DNA from: Sulfurimonas sp.
GTDB taxonomy: Bacteria > Campylobacterota > Campylobacteria > Campylobacterales > Sulfurimonadaceae
NCBI GenBank assembly: GCA_027044845.1
Contig: JALUBM010000159.1
Location: 1-6,024, forward strand
Direction of reading: 5' to 3'
DNA length: 6,024 bases
Under the pieces are notes generated by a model, which was not told the origin of the DNA, ran no database searches, and saw only the letters and a list, made by a program, of their open reading frames with translations. A program made the position numbers and the translations under genes. This document shows, in pieces, positions 1 to 5,900 of this stretch (position 1 is its first letter; the number at the start of each line of letters is the position of its first letter).

Positions 1-285
1 TTCTACATACGATGAAACTGTATAATTATGACTCCATCCTTTAGACATGTCTCCTTCTGATAAAAGCAATGAGTTGTATTGGAGTGTAAACGATAGTTCA
101 AATACACCTTTAACTTTTAATGGAGTTATGGAGAAGTTTTCTGCACCGGTTGCTTTGTCGATAGAGTGTCCTACAGATCTAGCTCTATGGCAAGGATCTT
201 TGGCAACTACCTTATTATTGATTGCAATTTTTTTTGCACCACTAAGTGCAGAATTGTCAAAAACTGAAATTATCAAACAACTCAC
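1..285 (-). CDS. RHS-family protein, N-terminal part, cut by left window edge
   Basis: The minus strand is open from 303 to the window edge (stop at 304-306). From about 198 leftwards the translation reads as the start of an RHS/YD-repeat protein: a V-G-H-S-I-D-K-A-T-G-A-E-N-F segment (about 174-133), then L-Q-Y-N-S (about 84-70) and S-K-G-W-S-H-N-Y (about 45-22). RHS families typically have a D-x-A-T-G-x motif followed by Y-N-S and G-W-x-H-N-Y at the head of the beta-cocoon that encloses a C-terminal toxin or other variable domain. Everything after this head lies outside the window. There is no ATG upstream of the conserved part. The only usable starts are GTG at 285 and TTG at 276. GTG 285 has GGAGGG at 302-297, 11 bases upstream. 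The stretch 285-200 is antisense to the signal peptide of the plus-strand gene and may not be genuine RHS sequence, so the real 5' end could be lost. The RHS identity is well supported; the start and intactness are not. Confidence 0.66.
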   Translation of the reverse strand, partial: MSCLIISVFDNSALSGAKKIAINNKVVAKDPCHRARSVGHSIDKATGAENFSITPLKVKGVFELSFTLQYNSLLLSEGDMSKGWSHNYTVSSYVE

Positions 286-1297
286 AGCCGAATCAGCCCT
301 CCATCAACAAAACAACTCTAAACTAAAAGATAGTGGTACGAGAAAAGCAAAGACAACATCCTCCATAGAATACAATAATGATACATACGAAGATGTAGCA
401 ATTTATAATTTAATAAAAAAAGACGACAGAAGCATAAACGCTGTAAATAACGATAATGTTGGAAAAGATGAAAATTTCCTTGTTAATAACAAAAAACTTC
501 ATGACAAAAAAGTATTAGAATACCTTGCTATGAAAGAAAAATCCGACCAAAGAAATTCAAAAAAACAAGAAGATAAAATTTATAATTTATCAGGATATTG
601 TAGTGTGTCAAACAATGTAGTAGTGCAAAGAATGCAAGCGTATTCAGTAATGGATTGTAGATTAGATGAGAATGAACTTGGAATAGAAAACACACAAATG
701 TTTGCATCTTTTGTTCCGATTTTTAACAAACTTGCATTAATAGGGAAGCCTATATATTTAAGGCAAGGAAGCAGAAAGATTCCAATTAACAATGGTGTGA
801 TATTGACGGTTGACCAAACAAATTTAAACCTTGCAACATTCATTAATGATGTAAAAATTAAAAACTTGTTAGCAGATATGGCAATAACAACAAATGATAT
901 AGCTTATACGACTTCAATGGACTATTTGGAACAAAAGAAACAATCAGACACACAAGAGAAATTATCAGCAGTAGCTTCTCCATCAGGAACAAGTATTGTT
1001 AAAGCAACAAACACAAAAGCTCCTGATACAACAACATATTTGACGATAGCAGGAATACAACTATTAAGCTCATTTGTTAATATTTTAGGAAACTTTTATA
1101 AAGACAACAATTATCCACTATATAAAATACAAAAACAAACAGAGTTTTATGTTGATTTCAATATTAAAATCAAGGGAAACAAAAATAGCTTAATTAACTA
1201 CAGAAAAGAAAGTTATAAAAATATAAATATCAGAAACAATAAAAATTATCTAAATATGTCTAAAAATAATGGAAAATATCAAGTAAGCGGAAGATAA
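200..1297 (+). CDS. Secreted T4SS protein, possibly VirB10/TraB-like C-terminal domain
   Basis: Residue numbers here count from TTG at 200 (365 aa). Residues 1-17 look like a Sec signal peptide: a run of L, I, A and F ending L-S-A before E18. A Lys/Asn/Asp-rich, probably unstructured stretch covers about 18-125. The folded part (about 128-325) has exactly two cysteines (134 and 153), suggesting a disulfide. A Q-G-S-R-K-I-P segment is at 189-195, a hydrophobic or amphipathic helix at about 280-300, then a beta-rich F-Y-V-D-F-N-I-K-I segment. The tail of about 40 residues is very basic and Asn-rich. A small beta domain interrupted by a helix and closed by a beta strand recalls the C-terminal domain of VirB10/TraB, but this is weak and I do not truly recognise the family. 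Start: the frame is open back to an ATG at 47, and ATG 128 is also in frame. Both lie inside the conserved RHS antisense region and lack a well-spaced ribosome site. TTG 200 has AAGGA at 192-196, only 3 bases away, and is the best of poor choices. The native 5' end may be missing. Confidence 0.72.
   Translation: MATTLLLIAIFFAPLSAELSKTEIIKQLTAESALHQQNNSKLKDSGTRKAKTTSSIEYNNDTYEDVAIYNLIKKDDRSINAVNNDNVGKDENFLVNNKKLHDKKVLEYLAMKEKSDQRNSKKQEDKIYNLSGYCSVSNNVVVQRMQAYSVMDCRLDENELGIENTQMFASFVPIFNKLALIGKPIYLRQGSRKIPINNGVILTVDQTNLNLATFINDVKIKNLLADMAITTNDIAYTTSMDYLEQKKQSDTQEKLSAVASPSGTSIVKATNTKAPDTTTYLTIAGIQLLSSFVNILGNFYKDNNYPLYKIQKQTEFYVDFNIKIKGNKNSLINYRKESYKNINIRNNKNYLNMSKNNGKYQVSGR
297..302 (-). promoter_or_regulatory. 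Possible ribosome binding site for the RHS reading frame
   Basis: GGAGGG on the minus strand lies 11 bases before an in-frame GTG at 285. The motif is strong but the spacing is long, and the site lies inside the plus-strand secretion gene, so it may be chance. It matters because it is the only Shine-Dalgarno-like site that would give the RHS frame a start inside the window. Confidence 0.25.
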
Positions 1298-1301
1298 AAA
1301 A

Positions 1302-2087
1302 ATGACAAATAATTTATTACAAGCCCTTGGTGGGACAATGTTGCGAGCCTCATCAAATACAAGCGGGGGAGGAAGTTCTATAGCGCTATCAGGTAATGAT
1401 GTTGTATCAATAATGATTTTTGGAATTCTGTTTTTACTCTTTGGCTATGGTAGTGTTTTTGGAATTTACATTTCATCTATAAAAAAGATAAAAGATAATC
1501 AAGAAACAATTTATGGGGTAATGCTAAAAGCTTTTATATTACAAATAGTATCATTGATTGCAATCTGGTTTTTCATATCAATAATAGATACATTCTCAAA
1601 ATATAGTTCTGCTTCTTCAATAGATGCAGGAACGGCAACATTACTTTTCTTTAAAGTGAATTGGCTAGAAGTAAATTTAGTATCGGTTATAGATAGCTTA
1701 CAAAACAGTGGAGCATCAATAGAAATAGCAAGCTTGTTGTTCATTATAATAGCAATATGGATTGCCTTAACAATAGTTTTCATGGGAATCCCCCTTTTTT
1801 TAATTGGAACATTCATTTTTATGGGATACAGAAAAGCAACGCAACAATCAAATAATACTTCGCAAGTAGATGTAATAACAGCAGTGTTGTCAACACTTGT
1901 CTTTACAATTGTTGTTTTCACGATACATTTTCTATTTCCCGCAGTATTTTTAAAAGGTATTGCTAAAAGCCATTCGTTGCAAATAGTAAAATATACCAAA
2001 GGATTGCCAACATTTAATTCATATACATACAAAAGTAGAGTAAAAAATTTCGTAGAAAAAAGTATTAAGATTAAAAAAGGAAAATAA
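1302..2087 (+). CDS. Polytopic inner-membrane protein of T4SS operon (VirB6-like role possible)
   Basis: This is a 261-residue membrane protein that I do not recognise by motif. A polar, Gly/Ser-rich N-terminus (about 1-32) precedes hydrophobic segments at about 34-58 and 74-96, a long one at about 139-176 that may be one helix or a tight pair, and one at about 190-217. K-K-I-K at 61-64 puts the first loop on the cytoplasmic side by the positive-inside rule. The last 40 residues are basic. There are no cysteines. VirB6/TrbL proteins of type IV secretion systems are polytopic channel components of similar or larger size, and lying directly ahead of VirB4 makes such a role reasonable; this is inference from topology and position only. 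The gene starts 4 bases after the previous stop, with only a weak GGAAG-like ribosome site (1289-1293). Its own stop abuts the next ATG. The C5T7 run at 1790-1801 encodes part of the long hydrophobic segment. Confidence 0.8.
   Translation: MTNNLLQALGGTMLRASSNTSGGGSSIALSGNDVVSIMIFGILFLLFGYGSVFGIYISSIKKIKDNQETIYGVMLKAFILQIVSLIAIWFFISIIDTFSKYSSASSIDAGTATLLFFKVNWLEVNLVSVIDSLQNSGASIEIASLLFIIIAIWIALTIVFMGIPLFLIGTFIFMGYRKATQQSNNTSQVDVITAVLSTLVFTIVVFTIHFLFPAVFLKGIAKSHSLQIVKYTKGLPTFNSYTYKSRVKNFVEKSIKIKKGK
2077..2081 (+). promoter_or_regulatory. Ribosome binding site of the VirB4-like gene, inside the upstream gene
   Basis: AAGGA lies 6 bases before the ATG at 2088 and inside the last codons of the membrane-protein gene, whose TAA (2085-2087) touches that ATG. 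The arrangement confirms the VirB4 start and favours translational coupling of the two genes. Confidence 0.75.
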
Positions 2088-4463
2088 ATGAGCAAAAACA
2101 ACAATAAAATCGTATCGCTTTTATCATTTTTAGGAAAACCATTATATAATTATTATAAATATTTGAGTTTCAACAAGGTTCTTTCCATAAAAGGAATATC
2201 AAAAGAAGGTCTTCATGTATTTGGAAGACCAAAAGAAAAAGAAGTATTGTATGTGATTAAACTAGAAACACGCAATAATTATTTTGAAAACATAGGGATA
2301 AAAGAGTTAAAGACGGCATTAAGACACTCAGAAGATGCTCAATTTACTTATTATTTTTTGAAAAACAAAAACTTTCAAGTTGGGTATGTTGCAACTTTTT
2401 CAAAAGAAGTAGCAAATGCAATAGCAGATAGAACGAGCTTACCAATTCTTGAAGCAGAAGATACTATACAGTTCCTTTTTGATATATACAAAGTAACAGA
2501 ATACTATCCAAATGATTCAACATTGACCGTTGACCCTACGGTCTCTGCATCAAAATTGAACAAAAAGAATATTATTGATGCAATGCAATATAATATGACT
2601 TCAATCTTAGAAGAAGGAGCGTTCAATATAGATGACAAGTATAAGCTTTTTCAAGTAGTTCAATATACAAATAAAAAAAATTTCAATTACTTAAATAATT
2701 TTAGAAAAGATTTTGATGGAATCATGGAAATGAATATAGACCTTTCGGACAAAGGAACAAACTATGTAATTGAAAAATCAATAAATTATGCGAATATATT
2801 AGACCGAAAAAAAGCTGGTGAATTTAAAAATCTCCGAGATGCAAGCAGGGCAGGAAAGCTAGATACAGCAGTAATAAATACAATAATCTTATCAAATAGC
2901 ACCCGTGAAGCAAATAATACAGCAGGAAGTTTTGGATTTGAGTTAGTGGAAAAGAAATTACAAAAAATCGACATAATATCAAAATCTCTTATGCTTACAA
3001 GAGAGATGGACTATGATGCCCTTCTTCCTATTTCATATCTTGATAGTATTATTGGGATTAGAACAAAAAAATCATTAACGCAAAAAGATATGGAAAAAAT
3101 ATCATCCGACAAAACATGGGTTGACATAAAAATTGACTTTAAAGGGAGAGACCTTTTTGATGCACCAACAAATTTTTGTTATCGAGCAAATGAAAATCCA
3201 CATTCAGTTTTAATTGCAGATGCAGGTACAGGTAAATCTGTTGCCGTACAAAAAATAGTTAAATCGATAATGAGATATAGTATAGAAGAGCAAAAAATTG
3301 ATAGATTCAAAGAAGTGAAAACTAGATATTTTGAAATTGGTGGCTCATCCGCAAAATTATTAAATGCAATTAAAAACATATACCCTAATGATGTAGGCAT
3401 TATTAATGGAGTTAAGGAAGCTTTAAGATTTTCAATCACAGATATTATCGTTTATGGAGAAAGTGAAAAAACTCCAATTGCAAAAATTGAAAACCCAAAA
3501 CTCGATGCGGAATCATTATCAACTGCGGTATTACTAGCATCTGTAATACTAGAAGAAACAGGGGAATCAGCATTAACAGCATCAGAAGAAGCTGTTTTTG
3601 TGTCCGCACTAAGAGACGTATATAAAAACAAAAAATATAAGTACAAAACTCTCAAAGAGTTGGAAAAAATAAGTAGTGTGGCATATAAAGATTTCATAGA
3701 CGAAGCTGTGAAGTTAGGGTACGACATGACAACGAGAACTGATGAGATAGAAGATGTTGCTGGCGTTTCTAAGCTCCAAAAGCCAACAATACTTGATATA
3801 ATGGCAAATGTCAGAAAACGCTCAAACGCCTCTGATATGAACAGTGTGGATAAAGAAATACATGATACACTATATAAAAAATTACAAGGAATATCAGCAA
3901 CAAAAGAATCTGTATTTAGTGGATTGTCATCACTAAATTTTAACAATAAACAATTCTATAGCTTTGAGTTTAATCAAATAAAAGAAGACCAAGCATTACT
4001 TAGGTCTGTTTTTACTTTTCTCTTTGCAATGGTCTACAGAAAAGATATTGAATATGCGGTAAAAATGAAAAATAATGGTGGAATCATGCCTCAAGTTCTT
4101 TATATTTTTGAAGAATCAAGAAACTTTTTTTATGACAATGAAAGTATTACGAGGATGATGGAAAAGACCGTATTTGAAGGAAGAAAGTTCCAAATACACG
4201 CACTGTTTATTGCACAACAAGTAAATCATGTTCCAAGAAACATTATTGATGGGTGTTCTACTTTTATGTTTTTAATGCCAGAATCAAAAGAGAAAAGAGT
4301 AGCGCTCACAAGAGATATTGAAGATATTTTTCCAGCCCAAGATACAATAAGATATTTAACTCAGAATATTCCTTTTCGTTCACTTGGAATTATATCGTCA
4401 CAGGGAATAAGTTCGTGCAAACTTGAACTTACAGATACAGAATTAGAAATGTTTGCAAATTAA
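2088..4463 (+). CDS. virB4: VirB4/TraC-family T4SS ATPase
   Basis: This 791-residue protein is the cytoplasmic motor that powers substrate transfer and pilus assembly. The length is typical of VirB4/TraC proteins (about 780-870). Residues 1 to about 360 match the position of the VirB4 N-terminal domain, and the RecA-like ATPase domain follows. The Walker A loop is at 377-384 (A-D-A-G-T-G-K-S, with K383 and S384 binding phosphate). The Walker B-like strand is V-L-Y-I-F-E-E at about 670-676. A G-R-K-F-Q-I-H segment follows, then F-I-A-Q-Q (Q710/Q711), the glutamine motif of VirB4/TrwB-type motors, and a C-S-T-F-M-F strand. The roughly 290 residues between Walker A and B are the place of the VirB4 helical bundle. 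Two departures from consensus: the first glycine of the P-loop is Ala377, and the Walker B acid pair is Glu-Glu (675-676) rather than Asp-Glu. There are no transmembrane segments. ATG 2088 has a good ribosome site and directly follows the upstream stop. Family assignment is firm; whether it is closer to VirB4 or to F-type TraC cannot be told here. Confidence 0.93.
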   Translation: MSKNNNKIVSLLSFLGKPLYNYYKYLSFNKVLSIKGISKEGLHVFGRPKEKEVLYVIKLETRNNYFENIGIKELKTALRHSEDAQFTYYFLKNKNFQVGYVATFSKEVANAIADRTSLPILEAEDTIQFLFDIYKVTEYYPNDSTLTVDPTVSASKLNKKNIIDAMQYNMTSILEEGAFNIDDKYKLFQVVQYTNKKNFNYLNNFRKDFDGIMEMNIDLSDKGTNYVIEKSINYANILDRKKAGEFKNLRDASRAGKLDTAVINTIILSNSTREANNTAGSFGFELVEKKLQKIDIISKSLMLTREMDYDALLPISYLDSIIGIRTKKSLTQKDMEKISSDKTWVDIKIDFKGRDLFDAPTNFCYRANENPHSVLIADAGTGKSVAVQKIVKSIMRYSIEEQKIDRFKEVKTRYFEIGGSSAKLLNAIKNIYPNDVGIINGVKEALRFSITDIIVYGESEKTPIAKIENPKLDAESLSTAVLLASVILEETGESALTASEEAVFVSALRDVYKNKKYKYKTLKELEKISSVAYKDFIDEAVKLGYDMTTRTDEIEDVAGVSKLQKPTILDIMANVRKRSNASDMNSVDKEIHDTLYKKLQGISATKESVFSGLSSLNFNNKQFYSFEFNQIKEDQALLRSVFTFLFAMVYRKDIEYAVKMKNNGGIMPQVLYIFEESRNFFYDNESITRMMEKTVFEGRKFQIHALFIAQQVNHVPRNIIDGCSTFMFLMPESKEKRVALTRDIEDIFPAQDTIRYLTQNIPFRSLGIISSQGISSCKLELTDTELEMFAN

Positions 4464-4467
4464 AAAT

Positions 4468-4472
4468 AAGGA
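4468..4472 (+). promoter_or_regulatory. Ribosome binding site fixing the start of the VirB8-like gene
   Basis: AAGGA lies 7 bases before the ATG at 4480. The reading frame is open further back to a TTG at 4453, inside the end of the VirB4-like gene, but that TTG has no such site. The start at 4480 is therefore preferred, giving a 16-base gap after the VirB4 stop. Confidence 0.78.
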
Positions 4473-4479
4473 TAAAAAA

Positions 4480-5220
4480 ATGGCTTTAAAAGAAAATAAT
4501 TACATGCAAAAACTAAATGATTTTTTTGTGAAAAATTGGTGGTTAAATGGGGTTTCAAATATAGTTATAATCATTTTGCTTGTGTATTATATAATTGCTA
4601 TTAAAGATTTTAAAAAAGAAACAATTAGCAGAATAAATATTGCATCAGAGCACATAATCTATGGGACAGAAGATGGAAGAGTCGCCTTACTTGACAGAAA
4701 GCTTGTAAACACAGACAGTAAAGTTTTTGAAAATTATATAGCCATTATAGCAAGGAATATGGAAGCATCAGAAGCTACATTAACACATGGTTTTGACAGC
4801 ATAACGTCCTCAAAGATTACAAGCCCAGCATCACTTGTGAATGTTGATGAGAACTTTGCATTATTATATAAAGAATTTTTTATATCAAAAAAAGTAACAA
4901 TGTCTTTTCTTAGATATTACTATAATCTATTAAAAAGTGGGCAGATTGCAAAAAAAAGCTCAATATTAGAAACAAACTATACTTATCAAGGAGATGGGAA
5001 AGGAAGCTTTACAATGAAAATCACCTTTAAAACGGTAAAAGATTTTATAAATAAAGTTGATAATAAACCAATAGAACTTATTGCAAATGATATTATCTTA
5101 ATAAAAGGGTTTATTGACCCAACAAAATATAGCACAGCCCTGAATCCTTATGGTCTCAAGATTGTTGAAGTAAAATTAAATCCTTATACATATGGGGATT
5201 ATTTAAAAAGCAGAAGTTAA
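4480..5220 (+). CDS. virB8: VirB8-like bitopic inner-membrane T4SS component
   Basis: This 246-residue protein has VirB8 architecture: a short cytoplasmic N-terminus (1-23), one transmembrane helix (about 24-41, very rich in I, L, V and Y), a basic K-D-F-K-K boundary, and a periplasmic domain of about 200 residues. The periplasmic part begins with helices (about 80-150), then beta strands around 165-235 (T-Y-Q, F-T-M-K-I-T-F, I-I-L-I-K-G-F), as expected of the NTF2-like fold. Near the C-terminus is N-P-Y-G at 222-225 followed by a beta strand; an NPxG motif in this position is a known hallmark of VirB8 periplasmic domains. VirB8 is an assembly factor of the inner-membrane complex that contacts VirB4, VirB6 and VirB10-type partners. 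There are no cysteines. A periplasmic domain in F-type TraE or IcmL/DotI style is the main alternative, but the NPxG motif favours VirB8. The family call rests on one motif plus topology, size and context. Confidence 0.74.
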   Translation: MALKENNYMQKLNDFFVKNWWLNGVSNIVIIILLVYYIIAIKDFKKETISRINIASEHIIYGTEDGRVALLDRKLVNTDSKVFENYIAIIARNMEASEATLTHGFDSITSSKITSPASLVNVDENFALLYKEFFISKKVTMSFLRYYYNLLKSGQIAKKSSILETNYTYQGDGKGSFTMKITFKTVKDFINKVDNKPIELIANDIILIKGFIDPTKYSTALNPYGLKIVEVKLNPYTYGDYLKSRS

Positions 5221-5222
5221 AA

Positions 5223-5543
5223 ATGAAAAAAATATTATTATTGCTTGCTATAAGCATAATAACTGTAGAAAGTGTATCTGCGTATTGTTATCCAGATGCT
5301 TCATGTGAAGAGGATTTGTCACAATATAATAAAAAGGCTCTTAAAAAAATAAATAAAAAATTTGACAACACTAAGGATAAATTAGATGACCTTAAAGATA
5401 AATATGATAAAATAAATTATGAATTAGAGAGTGATATTAAAATGCTAAAAACGATTCTAAGCGAAGAAGTGATGGCTAATGGTTATCTTGATAAAATACT
5501 TTTTGAAGTAAAAAAACAAAGAAGCATAGAAAATGCAAAGTAA
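5223..5543 (+). CDS. Small secreted coiled-coil protein
   Basis: This is a 106-residue protein with a clear Sec signal peptide: K2-K3, a hydrophobic core at 4-15, and S-V-S-A at 17-20 before Y21. The mature protein is about 86 residues. It opens with two cysteines six apart (C22 and C28) in an acidic, aromatic patch, then forms a heptad-like helix rich in Lys, Asp, Leu and Ile from about 34 to 80, probably a coiled coil. A second helix follows to the C-terminus. I do not recognise the family. Minor pilus or channel subunits such as VirB5/TrbJ are also secreted helical proteins, but they are about twice as long, so this is at most a short analogue. The ATG lies two bases after the VirB8-like stop, with only an AGAAG-like ribosome site overlapping that gene's end, so translation is probably coupled. 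Confidence 0.8.
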   Translation: MKKILLLLAISIITVESVSAYCYPDASCEEDLSQYNKKALKKINKKFDNTKDKLDDLKDKYDKINYELESDIKMLKTILSEEVMANGYLDKILFEVKKQRSIENAK

Positions 5544-5546
5544 AAA

Positions 5547-5551
5547 AAGGA
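5547..5551 (+). promoter_or_regulatory. Possible ribosome binding site of the lipoprotein gene, long spacing
   Basis: AAGGA sits 13 bases before ATG 5565, longer than the 6-7 bases seen at the better sites in this operon. An in-frame ATG at 5571 would lie even further away. A weaker AGAAAG at 5554-5559 is closer and could serve instead. Confidence 0.35.
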
Positions 5552-5564
5552 CTAGAAAGCAATT

Positions 5565-5900
5565 ATGAAAATGCACACACAATTAATATACCTAAGTGCT
5601 ATGCTGATATTATTACTAAGTGGATGTGGAAACATGAATTTAAAAATAAAACCATATCCAAAGCATTTGGGTCAAGTAAATAAAATTTTATATAATAACA
5701 AAGGCTATTGGCTAGAAGATTTAAAAGATGATATGAATGGATTCAATGCTTTTGAAAAAAAAACATTTGATTCTGTTAATGCGTTAAAAAAAAGAAATAC
5801 TATACGATATGGTGTATATAAAAAAAATAAAAAAGCAAAAAGACCAAAAAAAGATAATTTCGATAATAACTTTTATGGAATTATAGATGAGCAATACTAA
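5565..5900 (+). CDS. Outer-membrane lipoprotein, VirB7/TraV-like position
   Basis: This 111-residue protein has a type II (lipoprotein) signal peptide: a polar start, a hydrophobic run at 7-18, and lipobox L18-S19-G20-C21, so C21 should be lipidated. G-N follows the cysteine rather than the Asp that retains lipoproteins in the inner membrane of enterics, which agrees with outer-membrane placement. The mature part is about 90 residues, with a proline-containing stretch (29-33), a Trp-Leu-Glu-Asp helix around 49-58 and a Lys-rich segment at about 85-96. C21 is the only cysteine. Small lipoproteins of this kind (VirB7, TraV and others) anchor the outer-membrane core of type IV secretion systems. 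Here that role is inferred from the lipobox and the operon; sequence similarity is not evident. ATG 5565 is chosen; ATG 5571 (two residues shorter) is equally compatible with the signal peptide. Confidence 0.8.
   Translation: MKMHTQLIYLSAMLILLLSGCGNMNLKIKPYPKHLGQVNKILYNNKGYWLEDLKDDMNGFNAFEKKTFDSVNALKKRNTIRYGVYKKNKKAKRPKKDNFDNNFYGIIDEQY

Noticed and set aside
21..26. TATAAT, a possible -10 box
   Set aside because: It lies within RHS coding sequence in an AT-rich genome, and the matching -35 would fall outside the window.
43..52. Perfect 10-base palindrome AGACATGTCT
   Set aside because: It lies inside the RHS coding region, has no second copy or promoter nearby, and a 10-base palindrome is expected by chance at this scale.
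47..199. Plus-strand N-terminal extension of the first secretion gene starting at ATG 47 or ATG 128
   Set aside because: It is antisense to the conserved RHS motifs, has no well-placed ribosome site, and would put about 50 odd residues ahead of a signal peptide.
228..235. Run of eight T as a programmed or mutational frameshift site
   Set aside because: The same plus-strand frame is open on both sides, and alternative frames stop soon after, so no frameshift is needed. It could only matter as an assembly or slippage point at the junction.
1790..1801. C5T7 homopolymer run as a possible phase-variation switch
   Set aside because: The runs are short for slippage-prone switches, and the frame reads through cleanly into a hydrophobic segment.
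1511..2104. Long open minus-strand frame opposite the polytopic membrane protein
   Set aside because: It is a shadow. The plus-strand frame has contiguous operon spacing and membrane topology, and the minus translation has no recognisable features beyond composition.
3452..3946. Open minus-strand frame opposite the ATPase gene
   Set aside because: It lies wholly inside the well-supported VirB4-like coding region, and its Ser-rich translation is typical of antisense reading.
4453..4479. TTG start of the VirB8-like gene overlapping the end of VirB4
   Set aside because: The AAGGA at 4468-4472 is correctly spaced for the ATG at 4480, and the extra nine residues are merely the antecedent of the ribosome site.
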